A stretch of DNA of 64,000 nt, taken from Tunturiibacter empetritectus (GTDB taxonomy: Bacteria; Acidobacteriota; Terriglobia; Terriglobales; Acidobacteriaceae). The position numbers and the translations under genes are program-made. This document shows positions 24,474 to 33,225 of the stretch, piece after piece. Position 1 is the stretch's first letter. The number at the start of each line of letters is the position of its first letter. The DNA is taken from the NCBI RefSeq assembly GCF_013410875.1, contig NZ_JACCCU010000001.1, positions 2,294,001-2,358,000 on the forward strand, written 5' to 3'. Under the pieces are notes generated by a model. It was not told where the DNA came from, did not search any database, and saw nothing but the letters and a program-made list of their open reading frames with translations.

Positions 24474-26336
24474 ATGGATGGGGTAAAGACTCGGTTGTGC
24501 ATGGCTGGCCTGATGGCGGGCTGGGTGTTGGGAAGTTCTGCGTTGTTGGGTGGGCCCTGGGCGGCAGGACAGGCTGTGAGTGGGACGGGCGGCTGGACCG
24601 CGGTGGCTGCGCCTTCGGTAGCTCCGGCGGTGACTCAGTTTTTCCCTCTGGCTGAGGTAAGGCGGGGGATGCGCGGGGTGGCTTATACGGTGTTTGAAGG
24701 GGTGAACCCGGAGCCGATGCAGGTGGAGATTCTTGGGCTGTTGAAGGATGCGCTGGGGCCGGGGCAGGACATGATTCTGGCTCGGTTGCACGGGGATAAG
24801 CCGGAGTACACGGGCGTGGTGGCGGGGATGAGCGGGAGCCCGGTGTATATCGATGGGCGGCTGGTGGGGGCGCTGAGTTATCGGATTGGGCAGTTCAGCA
24901 AGGAGCCGATTGCGGGGATTACACCGATCGAGTCGATGCTGCAGGTGCGGGATGAGGATGGCGCAGCGGCGGGGATGAAGCTGGCCGGAGTGAAGCTGCC
25001 TGAGGTAAGCAGAGAGTTTGAGGGACAGCCTGAGATGCGAGCGATGGAGACTCCGCTGGTGATGGGCGGGTTCAGCCAGGAGACGGTGGAGCGGTTTGGG
25101 GATCGTTTCCGGGCGATGGGATTGACGCCGGTGGTGGGGCTGGGTGGGGCGGACTCTGCCGCGGTGCAGCCGGAGCCGCTGGTGCCGGGGAGTGCGGTGA
25201 GCGCGGTGCTGGTGCGGGGGGATCTGTCGATGGCGGGGACCTGCACGGTGACGTATGTGGACCCGAAGAGGCTGCTGGCTTGTGGGCATCCGATTACACA
25301 GTATGGACCGGTGGATATGCCGATGACCAAGGCTACGGTGCTGGCTTCGCTTGCTTCTCCGCTGAACGCGTTCAAGATTATTAATACGACGGAGACGGTG
25401 GGGGCGTTTACCGAGGATCGCGCTTCGGCGATTATGGGCCGGTTCGGGGTGGAGGCGCGGATGATTCCGGTTGAGGTGGAGGTGGTTCCTCCTCCGGTGG
25501 AGAAAGGAGTGCCGGCGAAGGCTGTGTCCGTTAAGACGAGAACGCTGCGCTTTGAGGTGTTGGATAATCGGCAGCTGACGCCTTCTGCGATGCTGGTTTC
25601 GGTTTATCAATGTATGCAGACGAATAATACGGCGGCGGAAGAGTTGAGCTATCGGCTGTCGGGCGAGATTGATTTGAAGGGACAGCCGCCGGTTGCGATG
25701 CAGGGGTTGATGGCACAGAACGAGCTGAATCCGGCTACGATCAACGCCGCTCTACTCGTGAATGACAGGTTTAGCAAGGTGTATGGGAATGCGCTGGATC
25801 AGCCGGTGGTGACGGGAGTGAAGTTGAGGGTGGAGGCGATTCCGGCGAGGATGTCGGCCGTGCTGGAGTCGGCGCGTTTGAGCAGGATGGAGGCTCGGGC
25901 GGGGGATGAGATTGAGGTGGAGGCGATGGTGCATCCTTATCAGGGTGAGGCGCGGATGGTGCGGGTGAAGGTGAGGGTGCCGAAGGATGTGAGCGCGGGT
26001 CCGATGCGGGTGGTGGTCAGCGACGGCGCTACGGTGGATCGGCTGACGACGAAGGCAGGGGCGGAGCGGTCGGTGGGGCTGGCCGATACGGTGTCGGCGT
26101 TGAACAGGATTCATGAGAATGATCGGGTTTACGTGACGCTGTTGAATCACTCAGCACAGGCAGTGCTGGAAGGCGAGGCTCTGACGGAAGTCCCGTTGTC
26201 GATGGCTAATGTGTTTGAGCCGTTGAAGGAGGCGCAGAAGATGCAACTGACCGGAGAGAGTGTTGTTGCGGCGGGATCGGTGGAGGCGGGATATGCTGTG
26301 AGCGGATACCAGGTGCTGAACCTGGTGGTGCGGTAG
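24474..26336 (+). CDS. Secreted SpoIVB/S55-family serine peptidase-like protein
   Basis: A 620-aa protein. A hydrophobic leader precedes the domain FFPLAEVRRGMRGVAYTVFEG, which begins the SpoIVB (S55) peptidase region. The candidate catalytic serine is in GVVAGMSGSPVYIDG, and the characteristic LLACGHPITQYGPVDMPM block follows, then a long C-terminal beta-rich part. SpoIVB itself is a sporulation signalling protease, but related secreted proteins are common in non-sporulating Acidobacteria with unknown targets. ATG 24474 is used; GTG 24471 is directly before it. Confidence 0.82.
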   Translation: MDGVKTRLCMAGLMAGWVLGSSALLGGPWAAGQAVSGTGGWTAVAAPSVAPAVTQFFPLAEVRRGMRGVAYTVFEGVNPEPMQVEILGLLKDALGPGQDMILARLHGDKPEYTGVVAGMSGSPVYIDGRLVGALSYRIGQFSKEPIAGITPIESMLQVRDEDGAAAGMKLAGVKLPEVSREFEGQPEMRAMETPLVMGGFSQETVERFGDRFRAMGLTPVVGLGGADSAAVQPEPLVPGSAVSAVLVRGDLSMAGTCTVTYVDPKRLLACGHPITQYGPVDMPMTKATVLASLASPLNAFKIINTTETVGAFTEDRASAIMGRFGVEARMIPVEVEVVPPPVEKGVPAKAVSVKTRTLRFEVLDNRQLTPSAMLVSVYQCMQTNNTAAEELSYRLSGEIDLKGQPPVAMQGLMAQNELNPATINAALLVNDRFSKVYGNALDQPVVTGVKLRVEAIPARMSAVLESARLSRMEARAGDEIEVEAMVHPYQGEARMVRVKVRVPKDVSAGPMRVVVSDGATVDRLTTKAGAERSVGLADTVSALNRIHENDRVYVTLLNHSAQAVLEGEALTEVPLSMANVFEPLKEAQKMQLTGESVVAAGSVEAGYAVSGYQVLNLVVR

Positions 26337-26440
26337 GGCTTGCGGGCCAGGCTAATAAGTGTTGAAGCAGGTGTTGTTACTAGATTGTTGCGAGCTGGTG
26401 CGATTAGCGGGTGGATGATTTTTTGCTCTGGGTGGTGTTG

Positions 26441-26471
26441 TAGCATCAAAGGGTAGATAGCATCAAAGGGT
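26441..26471. repeat. Tandem 14-bp direct repeat upstream of alcohol dehydrogenase
   Basis: TAGCATCAAAGGGT occurs at 26441-26454 and 26458-26471, period 17 bp, ending 45 bp before the dehydrogenase ATG. Either a paired regulator site or a recent slippage duplication. Confidence 0.5.
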
Positions 26472-26515
26472 CAGGCGCGGCGGATATGTTCTGCGCCAAA
26501 AGGGAATGATTTCGA

Positions 26516-27523
26516 ATGAGTGAAATACATGGTCTCGCTGTGCATGCGGCCGGCGCACACTTACTAGCCTATAAATTTGATCCGGGCGAGCTGCAGGCAA
26601 ATGAGGTCGAGGTAAAGATCTCGCATTGTGGCGTATGTCACAGCGATGTGCACCTGATCGATAACGATTGGGGGATCAGTAAGTATCCGTTTATTCCGGG
26701 CCATGAGATTGTGGGAACGGTGGTGGGGGTGGGCTCTGCGGTAAAAGACCGCGCAATGGGTGAGCGAGTGGGGATTGGCTGGCAGGCAGATAGCTGCGGG
26801 ATCTGCGAGTGGTGCCGGCAGGGCCAGGAGCAGCTGTGTGCGAAGTCCCAACCAACGTGCGTGGGACGCAATGGCGGGTTTGCGGACAAGGTTCGGGTGA
26901 ACTCGCGGTTTGCGGTTCCGTTGCCTGCGACGCTGGAGAGCGAGAATGCGGCTCCGCTGCTGTGCGCTGGAATTACGGTGTACGCTCCGTTGAGGAACTA
27001 TGAGGTGCGTCCGTCGTCGCGTGTGGGTGTGATTGGGATTGGTGGCCTGGGGCATCTTGGGGTGCAGTTTGCGAGGGCCTTTGGCGCGGAGGTGACGGCG
27101 TTTTCGACCTCGAAGGATAAAGAGGCCGAGGCGAAGCAGTTGGGAGCGCACCATTTTGTAAATACGCGCGATACGGGAGCGTTGAAGAAGGTTGCCGGGT
27201 CGTTTGATCTGCTGCTTTCGACGGTGAGCGCGGACCAGGAGTGGCAGGCTTATGTGAATGCGCTGCGGCCGAAGGGGACTCTTTGCGTTGTTGGGGCGCC
27301 GCCATCTCCGATGCCGATTCTGGGTGGGTCGCTGATTACTCATCAGAAAGCTGTTGCGGGGAGCAATACCGGGAGTCCGCAGGAGATAAGCGAGATGCTG
27401 GACGTGGCGGCTCGTCACGGGGTGAAGGCGATTACCGAGCGGTTTGCGATGGCCAAGGCGAACGATGCGGTGACCAAGGTGAAGAAGAATCAGGTTCGGT
27501 ATCGAGCGGTGCTGACGAACTAG
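26516..27523 (+). CDS. Zinc-dependent NAD(P)-alcohol dehydrogenase (cinnamyl-alcohol/AdhA type)
   Basis: A 335-aa medium-chain dehydrogenase. Catalytic zinc ligands are in GVCHSDVH and in the PGHE motif. The structural zinc site is the four-cysteine lobe CGICEWC...LC. The nucleotide-binding motif is GIGGLGHLG. It interconverts alcohols or aldehydes with NAD(P)H; the CAD/YahK-like branch often reduces a range of aldehydes. A paired 14-bp direct repeat lies just upstream. Confidence 0.9.
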   Translation: MSEIHGLAVHAAGAHLLAYKFDPGELQANEVEVKISHCGVCHSDVHLIDNDWGISKYPFIPGHEIVGTVVGVGSAVKDRAMGERVGIGWQADSCGICEWCRQGQEQLCAKSQPTCVGRNGGFADKVRVNSRFAVPLPATLESENAAPLLCAGITVYAPLRNYEVRPSSRVGVIGIGGLGHLGVQFARAFGAEVTAFSTSKDKEAEAKQLGAHHFVNTRDTGALKKVAGSFDLLLSTVSADQEWQAYVNALRPKGTLCVVGAPPSPMPILGGSLITHQKAVAGSNTGSPQEISEMLDVAARHGVKAITERFAMAKANDAVTKVKKNQVRYRAVLTN

Positions 27524-27547
27524 CAGTTATTAGGTAGTCGATAGCTT

Positions 27548-28231
27548 CTAGTCGCCTCCGTTCTTCATGGTCGAAGTCCAGTGGCTGGTTCGGTCTTCGA
27601 TCTTTTCTCGTGCCTGGTCTTTCCAAAATGATTCGAGGCCGGACATCTCGAGCATTCGGTGGGCGTAGTCTAGATCGAACTTCAGGTACATGCAGCGGTT
27701 GATTGCGGGGATCGAGCCTTCAGGGTTTAACCGTTCTTCGATCAGCCATAAGTCGCCTGAGTGAAGTGTGCCGGGTTCGAGGACGCGCAGATAAAAGCCT
27801 GTACGATTTTCTCGAATCGTCAGCTTCACCCAGTCGGGGCGTCCGATTCGTCGCGCGAGATTGGCGCAGGGGACGCGCGGACCGCTGACTTGAACGAGCG
27901 CAGTGCCCAGACGCACCTGGTCGCCTACGCAGACCTGATCTTCGGTGATGCCGTCGAGGGTGAGATTTTCGCCGACATTCCCGGCTTCGAGGTTCATGTG
28001 GTATTGGGTGTTCCAGAAGGCGTAGTGATCCGCCAAATGGACGCAGATCGCTGCGCCCGGACCTCCGTGATAGGGCTGGGCGACCTTGTCTTCGGCGAGT
28101 CCCTGAAGGGAGACCGGTACCGGGCCATCCACGCGATTGCGAAAGATGGAGGAAGTCCAAGTTCCGCGTTCATCGGTGATGGATCTGGGCTGGCCGGTGA
28201 AGACTGCCTGGATGGTGGCGGGTTTCGTCAC
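27548..28231 (-). CDS. MOSC domain protein (YiiM-like)
   Basis: A 227-aa protein carrying a MOSC domain: KVAQPYHGGPGAAICVH, NVGENLTLDGI and the conserved cysteine in VSGPRVPCANLARR. The domain occurs in molybdenum cofactor sulfurases and in YiiM/YuaD-type proteins that handle N-hydroxylated compounds or molybdenum cofactor. The C-terminal 60 residues form a helical extension. It is convergent with the dehydrogenase and divergent from the propeller protein. Confidence 0.88.
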   Translation of the reverse strand: MTKPATIQAVFTGQPRSITDERGTWTSSIFRNRVDGPVPVSLQGLAEDKVAQPYHGGPGAAICVHLADHYAFWNTQYHMNLEAGNVGENLTLDGITEDQVCVGDQVRLGTALVQVSGPRVPCANLARRIGRPDWVKLTIRENRTGFYLRVLEPGTLHSGDLWLIEERLNPEGSIPAINRCMYLKFDLDYAHRMLEMSGLESFWKDQAREKIEDRTSHWTSTMKNGGD

Positions 28232-28311
28232 GTGATCGATTTTAGGCTGACGCTGTGAATGCGTCGACCCACGTCGTTCGGGAATGGCGGAGATACTTTA
28301 GACTCAGGGTG

Positions 28312-30543
28312 ATGATGCGACGAGTGTTAGTTACGGGATTAGTAGTGTCTTCCCTGCTGTCTGGGTGGGCGAGCGCGCAGGGCACGAAGCTGTGGAGCGT
28401 GGAACGCTACGACGAGATGGAAAAGGGCAATGCGGAGGGGATGGCGATCCGCAGCGATGGACGGCTGGAGGCGGGGCCGGCGACTTCGTTGATGTATGAG
28501 ACGGGAAAGAGCTATGCGTGGGCGCTGGCGAACGATGGGGCGGGGAACGGCTATGTGGGGCTGGGTGGGACGGCGGCGGGGTCGGCTGTGGTGATGAAGG
28601 TGACGCCGGAGGGTAAGGCTGCGGAGATCTTTGCGGGGAAAGAGCTGGCGGTGCAGGCGGTTCGCGTGGCGGCCGATGGAAGTGTGCTGGCGGCGACTTC
28701 GCCGGATGGGAAGGTGTATCGGATTCCTGCGGGTGGGGGGGCGGCTGCGGTGATATTTGATCCTTCGAATACGGAGGATAAACCGAAGTATCTCTGGGAT
28801 CTGGCGGTGGGTAAAGGCGGCGAGGTGTATGTGGCTGCTGGTGCTCCGGCGGTGGTGTACCGGGTGGCCGCGGGTGGCGGGAAGGCGGAGGTTTTGTTCA
28901 GGACGGCGGATCAGCATATTCGGTGTCTGTTGCTGGCGGCGGATGGGACGTTGTGGGCTGGGTCGGATGGATCAGGTGTGGTGTACCGGTTTGCGACGGG
29001 GACGGCGGGGGCGAAGCCGTTTGCGGCTTACGCTGCGGGGCGGCGGGAGATTACAGCTCTGGCGATGGATGCGGCAGGTGATGTCTATGCGGCGGGGGTG
29101 GGTACGAAGGGACGCTCGACGCTGCCGCCGTTGCCGGTAACGGGGGGCGTGGGGGTGACGATTACGTTTGTGCAGCCGGGGTCGTCGACGGCGGCTGGGG
29201 CGAATACGCTGGTGCCGGATGGGTCGGAGATTTACAAGATAGGGGTGGATGGTGCCCCGCAGAAGCTGCTGACGTTGAAAGATGATGTGGTGTATGCGCT
29301 GGCGGTTCGGGGTGGGAACTTGCTTGCTGCTACGGGAAATCGTGGGCGGGTGTATCGCGTCGATACCAACGGTAGTGGGCGCTTTAGTGATGTGGCACAT
29401 CTGGAGGCGTCACAGGCGATGGCGTTTGCAGCGGCGAAAGATGGGCTGCTGGTGGCGACGAGTAATAGCGGGAAGGTGTTTCGGCTGGGGGATGCGGTTG
29501 CGCCTGCGGCGACTTACACGAGTGATGTCTTCGATGCGCAGAGTTTTTCGCAGTGGGGGCGCGCGGAGGTTCGATCCGGCGGGGCTGCCGGGTTCGATCT
29601 GTTTGTGCGGAGTGGAAATGTGGAGAGCCCGGTGATGGGGTGGAGCGAGTGGGCTCGGGTTGGCGCGGATGGGAGCTTTGCGGTTCCGCCGGGACGATTT
29701 GTGCAGTGGAAGGCGGTGCTGCATGGGGGCGGATCGGTGGATGCGGTGGGGTTGAACTATCTGCAGCGGAATCTGGCTCCGGTGGTGGATGAGGTGGTGG
29801 TGCAACCAGGGGCTCGGGTGACGCCGGTGGCTCCGGTTGCGGGCAGCGCTACGGTGCAGGTGGCCTTCCCTGCTGCTGCGGGTGCTACGCCTGCGGTGAA
29901 TTTTTCTACGGATGCGAATGCTGCTCCGCTGATGGCGCAGAAGGATAAGACGGCGGTGACGGTGCGGTGGATGGCGCATGACGACAACGGCGATGAATTG
30001 ATGTTTGCGGTGTGGTATCGCGGGGTGGGTGAGGCGAACTGGCGGTTACTGAAGGACAAGATCTCGGAGAGGGTTTACAGCTTCGACTCTGCGCTGCTGC
30101 CTGATGGGAGTTACGAAATGAAGGTGGTGGCGAGCGATGCTCCGGTGCATACGGATGCGGAGGCGTTGACGGGGGAGCGCGCGAGCGAGGTGTTTGTGGT
30201 GGATACGACACCGCCGGTGCCTGGGGTTTTGACGGCGACGAAACAGATTTTGTTCGAGCAAAGCGGTCCGAACAAAGCTGCCTCGACATTCATTCATGCA
30301 ACGTTGGAGGTGCGAGATGCTACTTCGCCGATTGCGCATGCGGAGTATTCGATTGACGCAGGGCCTTGGCAGTATCTGGAGCCGGTGGGGAAGGTGTCGG
30401 ATTCTCTAACGGAGCGGTATGACTTTACGGTGGCGGTGCCTGCCGCGACTGCTCCGGTAAGTGATGCGAAGGAGCATGTGCTGGCGGTGAGGGTGTATGA
30501 CCGGTATGAGAACGTCGCCGCGGTGAAGGCGGTGGTGCGGTAA
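28312..30543 (+). CDS. Secreted beta-propeller protein with C-terminal Ig/Fn3-like region
   Basis: A 743-aa protein. The signal peptide is MMRRVLVTGLVVSSLLSGWASA-Q; ATG 28312 or 28315 is preferred over GTG 28255, which would place charged residues before it. Repeats of the form GxVYRxxAGG...LAxxxDGSxxA through residues 40-380 indicate a multi-bladed propeller (NHL/WD-like). Then come Pro-rich linkers and domains with the fibronectin-like pattern (DNGDELMFAVWYRGVGE) and a bacterial Ig-like end. The function is unknown; binding or structural. The next gene overlaps the stop by 1 bp. Confidence 0.8.
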   Translation: MMRRVLVTGLVVSSLLSGWASAQGTKLWSVERYDEMEKGNAEGMAIRSDGRLEAGPATSLMYETGKSYAWALANDGAGNGYVGLGGTAAGSAVVMKVTPEGKAAEIFAGKELAVQAVRVAADGSVLAATSPDGKVYRIPAGGGAAAVIFDPSNTEDKPKYLWDLAVGKGGEVYVAAGAPAVVYRVAAGGGKAEVLFRTADQHIRCLLLAADGTLWAGSDGSGVVYRFATGTAGAKPFAAYAAGRREITALAMDAAGDVYAAGVGTKGRSTLPPLPVTGGVGVTITFVQPGSSTAAGANTLVPDGSEIYKIGVDGAPQKLLTLKDDVVYALAVRGGNLLAATGNRGRVYRVDTNGSGRFSDVAHLEASQAMAFAAAKDGLLVATSNSGKVFRLGDAVAPAATYTSDVFDAQSFSQWGRAEVRSGGAAGFDLFVRSGNVESPVMGWSEWARVGADGSFAVPPGRFVQWKAVLHGGGSVDAVGLNYLQRNLAPVVDEVVVQPGARVTPVAPVAGSATVQVAFPAAAGATPAVNFSTDANAAPLMAQKDKTAVTVRWMAHDDNGDELMFAVWYRGVGEANWRLLKDKISERVYSFDSALLPDGSYEMKVVASDAPVHTDAEALTGERASEVFVVDTTPPVPGVLTATKQILFEQSGPNKAASTFIHATLEVRDATSPIAHAEYSIDAGPWQYLEPVGKVSDSLTERYDFTVAVPAATAPVSDAKEHVLAVRVYDRYENVAAVKAVVR

Positions 30544-31190
30544 TGGCGCTGCGGGACTGGTTCCCGAAGTACAGGCAGGATGTGGTGCTGCTGGCGGTGG
30601 ACCTGGTGGGGACGTTTGTGTTTGCCGTGGAGGGGGCGCTGGCGGGGATTCGCGGCGAGCTGGATCTGCTGGGGCTGCTGGTGGTGTCGTTTGTGACGGC
30701 GTTGGGTGGCGGGACGGTGAGGGATCTGCTGATTGGTGCGGTGCCACCGAACAGCATTCGCGACTGGCGATATGGAGCGACGGCGTTTGCGGGTGGTGGT
30801 GCGGTGTTTTGTTTTTATCAGTCGTTTCAGCATGTGCCGCAACAGTTGTTGATTACCCTCGATGCGGCGGGGTTGGCGCTGTTTGCAATGGCGGGTGCCG
30901 CGAAGGCGCTGGAGTTTGGGATCAATCCGATGATTGCGGTGCTGATGGGTGTGTTGACTGGTGTTGGTGGTGGGACGATTCGCGATGTGCTGATGACGCG
31001 GGTGCCGGGAATTTTGAATACGGATATCTATGCTTCGGCTGCGCTGGCGGGTGCGGTGGTGATGGTGATTGGGCTGGCTTTGAAGGTGCCGCGGACGATT
31101 GCGATGACAGTGGGTGGGGTTTGTTGCTTTGTGCTGCGAATGGTGGCGGTGGCGCGGCATTGGAATCTACCTAAGGTGATCGCGCATTAA
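30543..31190 (+). CDS. TRIC-family cation channel protein (UPF0126, YicG-like)
   Basis: A 215-aa membrane protein made of two homologous three-helix repeats, marked by LGGGTVRDLL (first) and VGGGTIRDVL (second), with a final seventh segment. Bacterial members of this family form trimeric cation channels; glycine transport has also been linked to YicG-type proteins. The start codon overlaps the stop of the propeller gene (TAATG), so they are translationally coupled although no functional link is evident. Confidence 0.88.
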   Translation: MALRDWFPKYRQDVVLLAVDLVGTFVFAVEGALAGIRGELDLLGLLVVSFVTALGGGTVRDLLIGAVPPNSIRDWRYGATAFAGGGAVFCFYQSFQHVPQQLLITLDAAGLALFAMAGAAKALEFGINPMIAVLMGVLTGVGGGTIRDVLMTRVPGILNTDIYASAALAGAVVMVIGLALKVPRTIAMTVGGVCCFVLRMVAVARHWNLPKVIAH

Positions 31191-31197
31191 GGCTGCT

Positions 31198-31253
31198 TGT
31201 CCTGCCGGACGGACCGCCTGCGCGGCGCGCGGTCACTTCGTGACTTGTATACC
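31198..31253. repeat. Interspersed hairpin repeat, family 1, copy 2
   Basis: 56-bp unit like 24342-24397. The first hairpin reads CCGCC-TGCGC-GGCGC where copy 1 has CCTCC-TGCGC-GGAGG: the T:A pair is replaced by G:C, a compensatory change. The GTCAC-TTC-GTGAC hairpin is identical. It lies between the TRIC gene and lolC/E. Confidence 0.7.
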
Positions 31254-31321
31254 TTGTTGGGGCGGGTGTAGGGCGTGGTGCCTCGCGTTGCTCGGCTGTG
31301 CGGATAGTAAGCTGGAGTTCG

Positions 31322-32590
31322 ATGCGATTTGAATTTTTTATTGCGGCGCGTTATCTGCGGGCGAAGCGGCGGCAGGCGGTGGTAGGGGTGATCACGGCTA
31401 TCTCGGTGATCGGCGTAGCGGCGGGCGTGGCTTCGCTGATTATCGCGCTGGCGATTACGAATGGTATGCGTCGGGATCTGCAGGAGCGGCTGGTGGGGTC
31501 GACCTCGCATGTGGACCTGATGCGAGTGGCGGGGGATGGGATACGGGACTGGCGGCCGCTGCTGGCGCGGCTTCGCGGCGTGCCGCATGTGGTGGCGGCG
31601 GCTCCGGGATTGTATGGGCAGGTGCTGATCTCGAAGGGTGCGAGGAGCGGCGGCGGATTGGTGAAGGGCGTGATCCCGAAGGATGAGAAGACGGTGGGGG
31701 ATCTGCTGCAGAGTGTAGTGCAGGGTTCGGCTGCGGCGTTGGAGCCAGAGAGCAGCGAGTCAGCGAGTCAGCAGATCAGCTTGCCGAGTGCTCGGGCGAT
31801 TCCGCCGATTGTGATTGGGCAGGATATGGCGGAGTCTCTGGGGGCGAAGGTAGGGGATGGGGTGCTGGTGACGAGTCCGCAAGGGGAGTTGACGCCGCTG
31901 GGGCTGGTGCCGAAGTATGAGCGGTTTCAGGTGGCGGGGATCTTCAAGTCGGGGTTTTATCAGTATGACTCGAGCTACGCGTTTCTGCGGTTGGCGGATG
32001 CGCAGAGGTTATTTAGTGAGCCGGACCTGATCTCGGTGATCAGCTTCAAGGTGGATGATCTTTATCATGCGGATCGCGTGGGAAGGGCGATTGAAGATGC
32101 GGCGGGCAAGGGATTTCAGACGACGAACTGGATGGAGCAGAATCGTGAGTTGTTTCGCGCGTTGAAGCTGGAGCAGGTGGTGACGTTTATTGTGCTGGCT
32201 CTGATTGTCTGCGTGGCTGCGCTGAATATTCTGATTGCGTTGACGATGATGGTCATGGAGAAGACGCGGGATATCGCGGTGCTGATGAGCTTCGGAGTGA
32301 GTGGGGCGCAGGTAAGACGAATTTTTTTGATGCAGGGATTGTTGATCTCTGTGATTGGGACGGTGCTGGGGTTGGTTCTTGGGTATGGACTGAGCTGGCT
32401 GGGTGGGCACTACCGGTTTATTCGGCTCGATGCGGCGGTCTATTCGATTGATTATCTGCCGTTCGCGCCGCGGGTTGTGGATGCGGTGATTGTGGCGGCT
32501 GTCTCGTTGGGGGTGAGTCTGATTGCTACGATCTATCCAAGTGGAAGCGCGGCGAAGGTGCTGCCGGCGGAGGCTTTGCGATATGAGTAA
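31322..32590 (+). CDS. LolC/LolE-type lipoprotein-releasing ABC transporter permease
   Basis: A 422-aa permease with an N-terminal membrane segment preceded by FEFFIAARYLRAKRR, a large periplasmic domain, and three C-terminal membrane segments (FIVLALIVCVAALNILIAL onward). The cytoplasmic coupling segment MVMEKTRDIAVLMSFG is typical of LolC/E. It would release outer-membrane lipoproteins to LolA, together with the ATPase at 33226. ATG 31322 has GGAG at 31314-31317, and homologous starts MRFEFFIA support it over GTG 31298. The next gene starts inside its last codons. Confidence 0.9.
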   Translation: MRFEFFIAARYLRAKRRQAVVGVITAISVIGVAAGVASLIIALAITNGMRRDLQERLVGSTSHVDLMRVAGDGIRDWRPLLARLRGVPHVVAAAPGLYGQVLISKGARSGGGLVKGVIPKDEKTVGDLLQSVVQGSAAALEPESSESASQQISLPSARAIPPIVIGQDMAESLGAKVGDGVLVTSPQGELTPLGLVPKYERFQVAGIFKSGFYQYDSSYAFLRLADAQRLFSEPDLISVISFKVDDLYHADRVGRAIEDAAGKGFQTTNWMEQNRELFRALKLEQVVTFIVLALIVCVAALNILIALTMMVMEKTRDIAVLMSFGVSGAQVRRIFLMQGLLISVIGTVLGLVLGYGLSWLGGHYRFIRLDAAVYSIDYLPFAPRVVDAVIVAAVSLGVSLIATIYPSGSAAKVLPAEALRYE

Positions 32591-33065
32591 TCCTAGATTG
32601 AAGTATGGGCAGTTGGCGCCGGAGGGTTTGGCGAAGATGACTGCGCTGGAACATTACTTGAATACGGAGGCTGGGCTCGAGGCTTCGTTGCTGGGGTTGG
32701 TAAGGCTCAAGGTTTCGTTGATGAATGGGTGTGAGTATTGCATTCATCTGCATACGGCGGAGTTGAAGAAGCTGAATGAGACGGCGGAGCGAGTAGCGGG
32801 GGTTGGCGATTGGCGCGGGTCGGAGGCTTATACGAAACGGGAGCGGGCGGCACTCGCCTGGGCGGAGGCGGTAACGAATATTCAGGATGGCCATGCTCCG
32901 GATGCAATGTATGACGAGGTAAGGGCGCACTTCAGCGAGGTCGAAACGGTGAATCTGACGCTGGTGATTACGACCATCAATGCGTGGAACCGGATGGCGA
33001 TCTCGTTGGGAAAGTATCCGGGGCATGACGGTGCGAAGGTCGTCGGCGGAGAGATACATGGCTGA
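32583..33065 (+). CDS. AhpD/carboxymuconolactone-decarboxylase-family protein
   Basis: A 160-aa alkylhydroperoxidase-like protein with the AhpD core motif C-x2-C-x3-H in NGCEYCIHLHTAEL. Family members reduce peroxides or act as decarboxylases; the CxxC...H suggests the redox form. ATG 32583 overlaps the LolC/E stop by 8 bp. It sits between the permease and the ATPase of the Lol-type transporter, an unusual interposition. Confidence 0.88.
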   Translation: MSNPRLKYGQLAPEGLAKMTALEHYLNTEAGLEASLLGLVRLKVSLMNGCEYCIHLHTAELKKLNETAERVAGVGDWRGSEAYTKRERAALAWAEAVTNIQDGHAPDAMYDEVRAHFSEVETVNLTLVITTINAWNRMAISLGKYPGHDGAKVVGGEIHG

Positions 33066-33069
33066 ATGG

Positions 33070-33134
33070 CAAAAATGCGGGGGTCTCTCCACTGCGTCGC
33101 GCGATGAGGCCGCGCAACTCCGGTCGAGATGACG
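33070..33134. repeat. Interspersed hairpin repeat, family 2, copy B
   Basis: Intergenic unit with GGGGGTCTCTCCACTGCG, then GCGCG-ATGAGGC-CGCGC, then GGTCGAGATGACG. It shares the outer words and the ATGAGGC loop with 37069-37149, while the stem sequence differs but still pairs. It separates the AhpD-like gene from the ATPase gene. Confidence 0.6.
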
Positions 33135-33225
33135 CTTCTATTGGAGATCGCTTCTATATTGGGAAACGTTTCGTTTGGGTTGGGGAATGCTTCGTTGGGG
33201 GATGGATGGATGAGGTGAAGGGTTG

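Noticed and set aside
24285..25610. A long minus-strand open frame extending the VWFA gene upstream by about 440 codons
   Set aside because: It is antisense to the S55 peptidase gene, is rich in Arg/His as expected for an antisense of G/C-rich code, and lies before a perfect signal peptide start at 24284.
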